Position numbers and translations under genes: made by a program. A stretch of DNA of 18,055 bases from JAHEJB01 sp041748175. GTDB lineage: Bacteria; Bacteroidota; Rhodothermia; Rhodothermales; Rubricoccaceae. Positions 6,722 to 13,639 of the stretch are shown here, piece after piece. The notes beneath the pieces are model-generated. The model saw only the letters and a program-made list of their open reading frames with translations. It searched no databases and was not told where the DNA came from. How positions within the stretch are numbered: position 1 is the first letter of the stretch; every line of letters starts with the position of its first letter. The stretch lies in contig JBGTDU010000004.1 in the NCBI GenBank assembly GCA_041748175.1, forward strand, positions 1 through 18,055, given 5' to 3'.

Positions 6722-7797
6722 TCCACGCTTTCGCGAACCGCGATTGATGCTGGAGCGACGCCCGCCGAAAACGATCCGACTTCCGCGCCCATTCTGTCTG
6801 TGATAATCACCGATCCAGCCGATGCGTAGTCGTTGAATGTGCCGACCAAAAGCCGGTCGTTCACCTCGTCGTAGCCAACGGCGCTGATCATGCGACCTGC
6901 GGGGATCTCGGGCGAGATGGTCTGTACGAGGCTGTTTGTGGTCGTATCAAATCGAAGCAGTTCGGTCCCTTTCACCGCCCAGATTTCGTTGCGCCCGGCG
7001 ACGAGGAACGCGTCCTGCCCGATGGCGCCGCCACCGAATTGCGCATCCATTTCAACACGGGCCATTTCCGCGCCCGTGGAACCATTCAACACAATCGCCG
7101 CCCCGTTCGTTTGCCCGATGATCTCGAAGGTCACGGGATCGAAGAGGGTCTGGCCGGTGCAGAAAACCCAGATCTCGTCGTCGGCATCGGCTACCAGTCC
7201 ACGCGGCCCGTCGCAGTCGACGTCCACCGTGTTTGTGATCGAGCCAGAGGCCGTGTCGATCATTGAAACCGTCGTCGAAGATCCGAAACCACTGTTCGCC
7301 ACGAACAGGTTGCCGTTGGAAAGCGCAAGTCCTTCCGGGTTGAAACCGACGTCGATGGGCGGTCCAAGTGTGTTGTCCGAGAGGTCGATAGGCGTGACCG
7401 TGCTCGCGTAGAGATTCGAGACCCAGAGTGTGTTGCCGTCAACAACTGCGCTGCGCGGCGTATTGATATCGATCTGGGCCGTCCTCTGGTTTGTGGCAAG
7501 ATCCACGATGTCAATGCGTCCGTGGCCCGTCGAGAACGAGTCGTCGAAGTTGAGTAGAACGAAGGCCCGATCTCCGTCAAGAACGATATTCTGAACCAGG
7601 CCGTTGAGGTTGGGGATGGCGTTGACGTTCGACTGTCCCGTCGCGGGGTCGTAGATGGAAACCGAGCCGTTGTTGTCGGAGAAGTTGCCCTGGTTGCCGA
7701 CGTATATGCCTGATACGACGCGAACGACGGGGTCGCTGGAGTCGCACGCGGACAGCGCGAGGACGCTAAGAAGCGCGAAGATGGAAGGACGTAGCAT
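6718..7797 (-). CDS. BtuG-like surface lipoprotein, YncE-type beta-propeller
   Basis: A 359-residue lipoprotein. MLRPSIFALLSVLALSAC is a type II signal peptide with Cys18. It is followed by DSSDP, an acidic/serine stretch of the kind that sends lipoproteins to the cell surface in Bacteroidota. The rest is repeats of about 45 residues typical of a seven-bladed YncE-like propeller: GSVSIYDPATGQ, GRIDIVDLATNQRTAQI, NLYASTVTPIDLSDN, TTVSMIDTASGSITNTV, and others. In Bacteroides, the propeller lipoprotein BtuG caps the BtuB receptor and binds cobalamin very tightly. The same gene order here, 6 bases behind a BtuB-like receptor under a cobalamin riboswitch, supports the same job. Sequence alone cannot show B12 binding, since YncE-type propellers serve many ligands. 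Confidence 0.78.
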   Translation of the reverse strand: MLRPSIFALLSVLALSACDSSDPVVRVVSGIYVGNQGNFSDNNGSVSIYDPATGQSNVNAIPNLNGLVQNIVLDGDRAFVLLNFDDSFSTGHGRIDIVDLATNQRTAQIDINTPRSAVVDGNTLWVSNLYASTVTPIDLSDNTLGPPIDVGFNPEGLALSNGNLFVANSGFGSSTTVSMIDTASGSITNTVDVDCDGPRGLVADADDEIWVFCTGQTLFDPVTFEIIGQTNGAAIVLNGSTGAEMARVEMDAQFGGGAIGQDAFLVAGRNEIWAVKGTELLRFDTTTNSLVQTISPEIPAGRMISAVGYDEVNDRLLVGTFNDYASAGSVIITDRMGAEVGSFSAGVAPASIAVRESVE

Positions 7798-7803
7798 GGA
7801 TGA

Positions 7804-9705
7804 TTATCTGGTTTGAATGGTGAGGCGCGCGCTGAAATGGCGTGGCGGCATGACGTAAGACTGGATCACCTCGTAGTGACGGTCGGTGAGGTTCTCGGCG
7901 GCGACTGCGATGGTTGCGGAGACAGGCCCGAGCGTGTGCCGATAGCGGATCTGCCCGTTAAGGAGGAGATAGGGGTTTTGGCTCTGGGATTCGTCGGTCG
8001 TCGTGTACCGGCGGCCAACAGCTTGCACGCCGAGATCTATCCGCATAGCTCCGAAAGAAGCCGAGGTCCACGCTTTGGCGGTCCATCTCGGGACGTACCG
8101 AAGTTGCTGGTTGTAGCTGGATGCCGTCGGATCCGAGCGGTCGCGCGCATCGGTGATCGTTCCGACTGCGCCGACCTCCAGACCTGTGCTTCGACCGAGG
8201 AGCCAGGTTCGATCGAACGACGCCTCCACACCAAGACTCCTCGTTCGGGCAACGTTCTCCGGCGCGTAGTACCCGTCTACTGTCGGGGACCAGACGATTT
8301 GATCGCTCGCCGTGGCCGCAAAGAACGTGACTTCAGCGCTCGTGCGGTTTGCAGCGAAGAGGAGCCCAAGATCGCCCGTCCAGCCGATTTCGGGGAGGAG
8401 ATCCGGGTTGCCACCCGGCTGCCACAAGCGGTCGTTAAACGTGGGCATGCGGAAAGCCCTACCAACACTCGCCTTCATCCTGAACGCTTCTGACTCGAGC
8501 GCTTGCCAGTTAATTCCAATCTGTGGACTGAGCGCCAACTTCCGCTCGCCACCCGATGGCGCATATCCATCCAGCCGAACGGCCGGGAAAATCCGAAGCC
8601 GACCTTCCGTTTGCGCGGCGGCCAACGCCAGCGCGCCGAAGGAATCGGAGGCATCGCTGGAGAGGCTGGGGTGCTCAGCTTTCCCGGTGGCGACTGTTGC
8701 AGAGCCGGTAAGATGCCATCCTGAAATGCTGGTTTGATGGGCCGTGAGATCGAACGAAGCTGTCGTCGTTCTCCCGGTGTCGTCGATGGCATCCGGGCGG
8801 GTGGACGGAAACGGGCTCGCATACCGAAGGCTGGATCGCTGGACGAAGCCCCCTGCTTCGACGCGGCCCCACGATGTGTTCTGGGAGCCATCGAGCCAGA
8901 GTCGAGAAGTTGTGTCCCATTGTCGTGCTCCGATGGAGTCCGTCCCGCCGAGACCGCGTTCAGCATCGGTGAGCATCAGGGCGGTACGAATGGACGTTGG
9001 GCCATTGGCGTACGTCACCGCTCCATAACCCGCCACCCGTTCGCGATCCCAGCCCTCGTTTCGAATCATCGGGTTGTCAATCAGTGAAGCGTCGCGGAAG
9101 GAAAAGTCTTCGTTAGCCGTCTCGCCTTCGGCTGCGATTACAGCGCTCCATCTACCAGACTCGCCGGAAACCACACCGCCGATCCGCCGCTGCCCCCACG
9201 CGCCAACTTCAGATGTCAGGCGCGTCGCGAATCCTTCCGACGGCCTTACAGAACGCAGGTGAACCACGCCGCCCAGCGCATCTGTTCCGTACAGCGCCGA
9301 GCCGCCGCCGTGCAGCACTTCGAAGGATTCAAGCATCACGGTCGGCAGGAGCGAGACGTCCAACTGACCAAGTTGCGGATCAGCAAGGCGCCTTCCATCC
9401 AACAAAACCAGAGTTTGTGACGCTGTGGAACCCCGAAGCGTGATGGACGCCAGTCCGTTGGACCCGTAGCGCCGGACGAACATCGGTCCACGCGCCTCCA
9501 ACAGATCGGCTACGCTCGCTGCGTTGGTCGCGGCAATGGCATCCGCATCCAACAGCGTCACCCGCGCCGGTGCGCCGCGCGACGGAATGGGTAGCCGCGT
9601 CGCCGTGACGGTTACCGCCGGAAGCGTGGTATCCGCTGCCACCGGCCTGTCGGTGGTCTGGGCCGCGACGGGCGCAACGAGGAACAGGATGAAAAGGAAG
9701 CGCAA
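7804..9705 (-). CDS. btuB: TonB-dependent outer-membrane cobalamin receptor, BtuB-like
   Basis: A 633-residue receptor. Residues 1-16 (MRFLFILFLVAPVAAQ) are a signal peptide. LPAVTVTATR (about 29-38) includes a TonB-box-like stretch. The plug domain follows to about 150, with VADLLEARGPMFVRRYGSNG, ITLRGSTASQTLVLLDGRR and VLHGGGSALYGTDALGGVV. The rest is a 22-strand-type barrel, ending in RHFSARLTIQTR. The length suits the BtuB group (about 600-640). The substrate call rests mainly on the cobalamin riboswitch directly upstream. The start is taken as TTG at 9705, because an in-frame TGA at 9721-9723 and the signal peptide leave little choice. An SD-like GAGGA (9722-9718) sits about 12 bases upstream, inside the terminator stem. 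It is first gene of the B12 unit. Confidence 0.92.
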   Translation of the reverse strand: MRFLFILFLVAPVAAQTTDRPVAADTTLPAVTVTATRLPIPSRGAPARVTLLDADAIAATNAASVADLLEARGPMFVRRYGSNGLASITLRGSTASQTLVLLDGRRLADPQLGQLDVSLLPTVMLESFEVLHGGGSALYGTDALGGVVHLRSVRPSEGFATRLTSEVGAWGQRRIGGVVSGESGRWSAVIAAEGETANEDFSFRDASLIDNPMIRNEGWDRERVAGYGAVTYANGPTSIRTALMLTDAERGLGGTDSIGARQWDTTSRLWLDGSQNTSWGRVEAGGFVQRSSLRYASPFPSTRPDAIDDTGRTTTASFDLTAHQTSISGWHLTGSATVATGKAEHPSLSSDASDSFGALALAAAQTEGRLRIFPAVRLDGYAPSGGERKLALSPQIGINWQALESEAFRMKASVGRAFRMPTFNDRLWQPGGNPDLLPEIGWTGDLGLLFAANRTSAEVTFFAATASDQIVWSPTVDGYYAPENVARTRSLGVEASFDRTWLLGRSTGLEVGAVGTITDARDRSDPTASSYNQQLRYVPRWTAKAWTSASFGAMRIDLGVQAVGRRYTTTDESQSQNPYLLLNGQIRYRHTLGPVSATIAVAAENLTDRHYEVIQSYVMPPRHFSARLTIQTR

Positions 9706-9706
9706 T

Positions 9707-9738
9707 AAAAAACCCGATCCTCAAAGCGAGAACCGGGT
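9707..9738 (-). terminator. intrinsic terminator of the riboswitch expression platform
   Basis: On the minus strand, ACCCGGTTCTC (9738-9728) pairs with GAGGATCGGGT (9722-9712) over 11 base pairs, two of them G.U, around a 5-base loop. TTTTTT follows (9712-9707). It lies between the cobalamin aptamer and the btuB start, so it is the likely OFF state. The 3' arm also holds the only SD-like sequence for btuB, so the hairpin could block translation as well. A CCGGG at 9788-9784 could pair with the CCCGG of the 5' arm as antiterminator (inference). Confidence 0.75.
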
Positions 9739-9802
9739 AGCCGATGCGATCAGGAAGAACGCGCAGCACCGTGGCCCTCTGATCCCGGAGGTCGTGGTGA
9801 AA

Positions 9803-10066
9803 ACGCGTCTGGTAGGTCTCCTGGCTCGCGGCTATTCGTCGGACGCCTCGGCACGCGCCTTCCCTTCCAATTGCGGAAAGTGGCGCGACACTTCGTCGGC
9901 ATCAGACAAGCCGCCTACAGTTGCGGGTACAGCTCCGGCTTCGCTTGATTTCGGATTTCGGATATATGATTTCGGTGGCTCCGGCCATGCCGAAATCCGA
10001 AATCGCAAATCCGAAATCGTCGGACCGGATTCCCTTTTATCCCGAAATGCTCGGGACCAGAGGCGT
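9803..10066 (-). promoter_or_regulatory. cobalamin (B12) riboswitch aptamer with enlarged P5 loop
   Basis: Conserved blocks occur in order on the minus strand. P1 is ACGCCTCTGGT (10066-10056) paired with ACCAGACGCGT (9813-9803), one mismatch in 11. Then come a CCCGA/TCGGG hairpin (10055-10041), AAAAGGGAA (10038-10030), P5 TCCGG/CCGGA (10029-10025 and 9938-9934), GCTGTACCCGCAACTG (9933-9918), CGCCACTTTCC and GGGAAGGCGCG in the central domain, and the B12 box GAGCCAGGAGACCTACCAG (9827-9809). These are hallmark pieces of the cobalamin riboswitch family. P5 encloses 86 bases (9939-10024) instead of the usual 6-7. Together with the downstream terminator, the layout suggests transcriptional shut-off of the B12 uptake genes when cobalamin is bound. 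Confidence 0.9.
9947..10018. repeat. GATTTCGG-unit inverted repeat inside riboswitch loop L5
   Basis: GATTTCGGATTTCGG (9947-9961) and CCGAAATCCGAAATC (9990-10004) are perfect 15-base reverse complements. A further GATTTCGG lies at 9968-9975 and AAATCCGAAATC at 10007-10018, which pairs perfectly with GATTTCGGATTT (9947-9958) in an alternative register. The block occupies most of the enlarged P5 loop of the cobalamin riboswitch. It looks like a short dispersed palindromic repeat that inserted there; no coding capacity or transposase is associated. Confidence 0.75.
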
Positions 10067-10084
10067 ATGAGAGAGAACAGGATT

Positions 10085-10092
10085 GAAAGGTA
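10085..10092 (-). promoter_or_regulatory. candidate -7 element of the btuB transcript
   Basis: TACCTTTC on the minus strand resembles the Bacteroidota TAnnTTTG element with 7 of 8 positions matching. It would start transcription about 12-20 bases before the riboswitch P1 helix. I see no good matching upstream element, so this is a weak call. The same stretch lies just before the methyltransferase start on the other strand, so the region 10067-10125 must serve both directions. Confidence 0.22.
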
Positions 10093-10125
10093 CCATCAGG
10101 GCGGTATCGAGGAAGCGAAGCCTTC

Positions 10126-11601
10126 GTGCATCATCAACCCCGAATCTGCGCTGTGCATAAACCTTTTGTGGCTGCTCGGATCCAATCACGTAGCGCTACC
10201 TTCAACGGTGCCATAGAACAAACTTTGCGAAGCGTGCGAGGATACGTTCAGACTCCAGCCAGCGTCGTCGACCTAATGGTGGCCAAGCTTTTCAGCGCGC
10301 AGGCGCCGTCGGAGAAGATGCGTTTGCTCGACCCGGGTTGTGGCGACGGGGCTTTTGTCGAGGGTGTTGTCCGATGGTGTCGGAACCACGGATCCCCTCT
10401 GCCGCGAATCGTGGGTGTCGAACTTCATCCCGGACGTAGCCGGGAAGCTAGCCAGAGGTTTTCTGGCAACGAATCCATCTGTATTCGGACTTGCGATTTC
10501 CTCCAGAGCGAGCTCGCGCCGTTCGACTTCATTATTGGAAACCCGCCCTACGTAGGCATAACTGAGCTTGGAGAAGATGAGAAAGCTCGCTTTCGCGCCA
10601 GATTCGCTACAGCCGTGGGCCGGTTCGATCTCTACCTTTTATTCTGGGAACGGGCGCTCCGGCTCCTGAAGTCCGGTGGTCGAATGGTCTTCATCACCCC
10701 CGAGAAATTCCTGACGGTCGAGTCGGCTCGACCTCTTCGCCGCCTTTTGGCGGAGCGTGTCGTGCCGGAGGTCGAGCTGGTTTCGGAGGAGACGTTTCCT
10801 GGCCTCACGACCTATCCCACCATTACCACCATAGAGCAACGGAGTTCTCCGACCAAAACACGGTTACTGCTCCGCGACGGGTCCGAACGAATGGTTCGTT
10901 TCACGCATCGCGGCGACTCACTCGCAGTCGATATGTACGGCAACGGCTCTACTCCCGAATGCGACATCGTGCTTCAAGACATCTGCGACCGGATCAGCTG
11001 TGGAGTCGCCACCGGTGCGGATCGACACTTCGTGCGAAGAACAGCAAGCCTCCCCGGAGAGCTTCGCCAGTTCGCCTTCCCAACCATCTCAGGTCGTCAA
11101 CTGGTACCGGGCGAGGAAGGTGTCGACCCCGTAGACTCTCTTCTGATTCCCTATGACCATCGTGGCCGCCTCCTCCCATTGAATCATCTCGATGGTTTCG
11201 CCCCTTACCTATTTGAGCGCAGGGAGAGCCTGCTGGAGCGGACGTGCACGAGGCGAAAGCCGTGGTATGCGTTTCATGAGACACCCTTGCTGCATAGCAT
11301 CATGCGCCCAAAAATCTTGTGCAAAGACGTCACGGAGAGACCTCAGTTCTGGGTAGACATGGACGGCTCGATCGTGCCTCGCCACAGTGTCTATTACATC
11401 GTTCCGCTCGACGAGGAAATCGTTTTCGACCTTGCAGAATATTTAAACGGTCCCGAAGCTGGCCATTGGCTTATGGGACATTGCCAGCGAGTTCGGAAAG
11501 GGTTCATCCGCTTGCAGAGCACTATTCTCAAGCAACTGCCGGTTCCGAAGGAGTTTTCTTGCACGGTGGCCGCACCCCTCTTCGCCGCGGCGGACGCCTG
11601 A
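10126..11601 (+). CDS. adenine-specific DNA methyltransferase of a type II restriction-modification system
   Basis: A protein of up to 491 residues. Motif X-like GYVQTPASVVDLMV (39-52) is followed by motif I LLDPGCGDGAFVEGV (67-81), which binds S-adenosylmethionine, and motif IV IGNPPYVG (137-144), the NPPY signature of N6-adenine methyltransferases. GRFDLYLLFWERALRLLKSGG and RMVFITPEKFLT follow as in M.TaqI/Eco57I-like enzymes. The C-terminal 230 residues are the probable target-recognition domain. The first 25-30 residues look unlike the family, so the true start is probably one of the later GTG codons (for example 10153). The stop overlaps the next gene's ATG (TGATG), so it is coupled to the predicted endonuclease. 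The recognition sequence cannot be predicted here. Confidence 0.9.
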   Translation: MHHQPRICAVHKPFVAARIQSRSATFNGAIEQTLRSVRGYVQTPASVVDLMVAKLFSAQAPSEKMRLLDPGCGDGAFVEGVVRWCRNHGSPLPRIVGVELHPGRSREASQRFSGNESICIRTCDFLQSELAPFDFIIGNPPYVGITELGEDEKARFRARFATAVGRFDLYLLFWERALRLLKSGGRMVFITPEKFLTVESARPLRRLLAERVVPEVELVSEETFPGLTTYPTITTIEQRSSPTKTRLLLRDGSERMVRFTHRGDSLAVDMYGNGSTPECDIVLQDICDRISCGVATGADRHFVRRTASLPGELRQFAFPTISGRQLVPGEEGVDPVDSLLIPYDHRGRLLPLNHLDGFAPYLFERRESLLERTCTRRKPWYAFHETPLLHSIMRPKILCKDVTERPQFWVDMDGSIVPRHSVYYIVPLDEEIVFDLAEYLNGPEAGHWLMGHCQRVRKGFIRLQSTILKQLPVPKEFSCTVAAPLFAAADA

Positions 11602-12377
11602 TGCGCACACCGTTTGACGATCTCGTTGAGGACATCATCCGGCGTGGTTACCACAATCAACGGCTTGAAGGACACTCGGATATAGTTGCGGATGGAATCC
11701 TGAGAGACCTCAGATCGGCCTGCGCACCTCTGCGCGCGGATATCGAGACTGGAGTCGTCCGAGCGTGGAAGAACGTGCCATCGCCCGGTGATCGGCGGCG
11801 AAAGATTGACCTGCTCGTCGCGGAACCCATTGAGGATGCGGACAAGCCCGACTTGACGAAGACTAGCTTGGGCATCGAGAACAAATCGGTCGTGACTGCG
11901 CATCGCAACAAGACCAGCCGCTTCGACGATCTGACGAAGCTCCTTGGCGCCTATCAGTCTAAACGACCAGAGACGGTACTCGTCGCTACTGTAATCGTGG
12001 GTACCGCTCATCGATTCCTCAATGTGAGTGACCGAATCTCGCCGTTCTACGGAGCTACGTTTGACGAAGAAATTCGACCGCGACTCTCGACCGGTGATCA
12101 AAAGCTTTGGGAGGATTTTCCAGCTGCTGTGAGCAAGAATCGGCCGCAAGATCCGACCTCAACCGTCGCGCACTTTCGGGGTCTACCAACCCGTCCACCG
12201 GGAATGACCCACATCTCCGGATACGATTACGTCCTTCTGGTCCCGATGCACATCGACAATGTGTCGCCCCCGTACGTCGAACGGGAATTCGCCGACACAG
12301 CTAATTGCGATGCCGACTACGGAAACATGATTGCCGCGATCTGCACGGCTTACACCGCACGCTGGCACATGGGGTAG
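11601..12377 (+). CDS. predicted type II restriction endonuclease
   Basis: A 258-residue protein starting at an ATG that shares one base with the methyltransferase stop. RRKIDLLVAEP (66-76) followed by LGIENKSVVTAHRNK (90-104) gives Asp70 and Glu93-x-Lys95, an acceptable PD-(D/E)xK nuclease core. VPMHIDNVSPPYV and the C-terminal helix are unremarkable. Its position, size and strand fit a cognate restriction enzyme for the adjacent methyltransferase, with the protective enzyme encoded first. I do not recognise a named endonuclease. The start at 11601 is preferred over an upstream in-frame ATG at 11319, which would run through the methyltransferase gene. Function is inferred from context plus the motif. 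Confidence 0.78.
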   Translation: MRTPFDDLVEDIIRRGYHNQRLEGHSDIVADGILRDLRSACAPLRADIETGVVRAWKNVPSPGDRRRKIDLLVAEPIEDADKPDLTKTSLGIENKSVVTAHRNKTSRFDDLTKLLGAYQSKRPETVLVATVIVGTAHRFLNVSDRISPFYGATFDEEIRPRLSTGDQKLWEDFPAAVSKNRPQDPTSTVAHFRGLPTRPPGMTHISGYDYVLLVPMHIDNVSPPYVEREFADTANCDADYGNMIAAICTAYTARWHMG

Positions 12378-12393
12378 TCAGAGGCGATTCGAT

Positions 12394-12475
12394 TCAATTT
12401 GCCTCCTCAGGCCGAACAACCAACCGCTAGAAGTAGTCAATCAGCCCCACAATCAGTGTGAACGCCTATGTGGCC
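12394..12475 (-). pseudogene. degraded 3' end of an OPT-family transporter gene
   Basis: The minus-strand frame reads AFTLIVGLIDYF, stop, RLVVRPEEAN, stop. The C-terminus of the intact OPT transporter further right reads AFALFVGLIAYFARLVVKRDVE, stop. The match holds at DNA level: 12416-12466 against 13659-13709 agree at about 41 of 51 bases by eye, without gaps. Two in-frame stops (one before AFT, one after DYF) show decay. Only the last 25-30 codons survive; upstream sequence shows no further similarity that I can see. It lies between the restriction enzyme and the DUF433 gene. Confidence 0.7.
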
Positions 12476-12563
12476 CTCGAAACCAACGAACTCTAAACAG
12501 AATCCGAAGCACGTCAAGCGTGTTCGAATGGGGCAACCGGCCTGAAACAACGGACTACGAATC

Positions 12564-12878
12564 ATGGAACGAGCCAAAATCTACCACGCTGACCCCGAGA
12601 TTCTCGGCGGCACGCCGGTCTTCACTGGTACGCGTGTTCCTATCGATACGCTTCTTGTCTACCTCCGAAAGGGGAAGGGGATCGAGGACTTCCGCGACGA
12701 CTTTCCAACCGTCAGCAGAGAGCAAGCGGAGGCCCTGCTTGAGTTGGCAGAACAGGACAATAAGCGGGCAGAGAACCGTGCGTGGTTTGACTTGTCATTG
12801 CAATCGGCACTTCGGGAAAGCGAAGACAAAAGCGGTCCAGAATATTCAGAAGCTAATCTGAAACAACGATACGCGTGA
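12564..12878 (+). CDS. DUF433 protein (antitoxin-like) with extra C-terminal tail
   Basis: A 104-residue protein. Residues 1-70 are a DUF433 domain: ADPEILGGTPVFTGTRVPIDTLLVYLRKG, then GIEDFRDDFPTVSREQAEALLELA (quoted here in pieces GGTPVFTGTRVPIDTLL and DFPTVSREQAEALLELA). DUF433 proteins are usually followed by a PIN-like DUF5615 toxin. None is present in the 91 bases downstream, so this copy is an orphan. Residues 75-104 (AWFDLSLQSALRESEDKSGP, then EYSEANLKQRYA) extend past the usual domain end and resemble toxin-binding tails of other antitoxins, an inference only. No clear ribosome-binding site precedes the ATG. Confidence 0.72.
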   Translation: MERAKIYHADPEILGGTPVFTGTRVPIDTLLVYLRKGKGIEDFRDDFPTVSREQAEALLELAEQDNKRAENRAWFDLSLQSALRESEDKSGPEYSEANLKQRYA

Positions 12879-12969
12879 GGTAGCCACGCGGTGCCCCGAT
12901 CGACCTCTTCCAATCGAAGGCAGCCCCGACGACGAACGCATTGGTACCTTTACGAAAACACACATTGCC

Positions 12970-13203
12970 ATGGAGACAAAGGCCATCCGTATCCGTGTCA
13001 GCCCAGCCGCTGCCCGCGCCTACCAAAGTGCGGGTACGGAAGAGCGCCGCAAGCTTGATGCCTTGCTCGATCTCAGACTGACCGAGGCAATTAATCCGCG
13101 ACGGTCGCTGGAAGAAGTAATGAGCGAGATGAGCCGACAGGCCCGGGAACGAGGACTTACTCCCGAGTTGCTGGATGACATTCTTGGTGAGTCGGAGGCG
13201 TGA
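12970..13203 (+). CDS. putative antitoxin partner of the PIN toxin
   Basis: A 77-residue charged protein. METKAIRIRVSPAAARAYQS could form the N-terminal strand and helix of a DNA-binding antitoxin, and the rest (EERRKLDALLDLRLTEAI, then SLEEVMSEMSRQARERGL) is helical and charged. I do not recognise a named family, but genes of this size and composition routinely precede PIN toxins of the VapC-like/TIGR00305 group. Its TGA overlaps the toxin's GTG start by 4 bases (GTGA at 13200-13203), so the two are translated together. A TACCTTTA at 12945-12952 may be a promoter element for the pair (weak). Confidence 0.72.
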   Translation: METKAIRIRVSPAAARAYQSAGTEERRKLDALLDLRLTEAINPRRSLEEVMSEMSRQARERGLTPELLDDILGESEA

Positions 13204-13622
13204 ACCGCCACCGGTTCGTTCTGGATACATCCACGCTCGTTGGAGCGGCCCTTTTTGAGGGATCCATACCCGACCACGCGGTCCGGCGCGCCTTTGCACT
13301 TGGAGACGTGCTGCTTTCGGCGGAAACACTTAGCGAAGCCGCCGATGTCCTCCGAAGGCCCAAGTTCGACAACTACGTTTCGCTGGCGGTGCGCGAGGAG
13401 TTCTTGGTCTCGTACGTTGAGCGATCCAAATGGGTTGAAGTCACAGAGACCATCAAAGTCTGTCGAGATCCGAAAGATGATATGTTCCTCGCTCTCGCCG
13501 TCTCCGGCAAAGCACAGGCTATCGTCAGTGGAGACCAGGATCTGCTGGTGCTGGATCCGTTTCGAGGAGCCTCTATTCTAACTCCCGCTGCATTTCTAGC
13601 GACCTATAAAGAGGTTCTCTAA
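13200..13622 (+). CDS. PIN-domain ribonuclease toxin (VapC-like, TIGR00305 type)
   Basis: A 140-residue PIN toxin. The metal-binding acidic residues are all in place: Asp9 in FVLDTSTLV, Glu46 in SAETLSEAADVL, Asp93/Asp94 in CRDPKDDMFLALA, and Asp112/Asp114 in AIVSGDQDLLVL. CRDPxDDxFL and SGDxDLL are characteristic of the 'putative toxin component, PIN family' group. Such proteins cleave RNA until bound by the antitoxin encoded just upstream. The start is the GTG at 13200, overlapping the antitoxin stop. The frame is intact and of normal length. Its stop is 17 bases from the stop of the convergent OPT transporter gene. Confidence 0.9.
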   Translation: MNRHRFVLDTSTLVGAALFEGSIPDHAVRRAFALGDVLLSAETLSEAADVLRRPKFDNYVSLAVREEFLVSYVERSKWVEVTETIKVCRDPKDDMFLALAVSGKAQAIVSGDQDLLVLDPFRGASILTPAAFLATYKEVL

Positions 13623-13639
13623 CCCCAATACCGCCGCAT

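Noticed and set aside
11319..11600. N-terminal extension of the endonuclease frame from an ATG at 11319
   Set aside because: It overlaps the methyltransferase coding sequence in another frame and adds low-quality arginine-rich sequence; the overlapping ATG at 11601 is the natural start.
12879..12969. Searched for a DUF5615 toxin or its remnant behind the DUF433 gene
   Set aside because: No frame shows the expected DxxLP-type start or PIN-like acidic motifs; 91 bases are too few.
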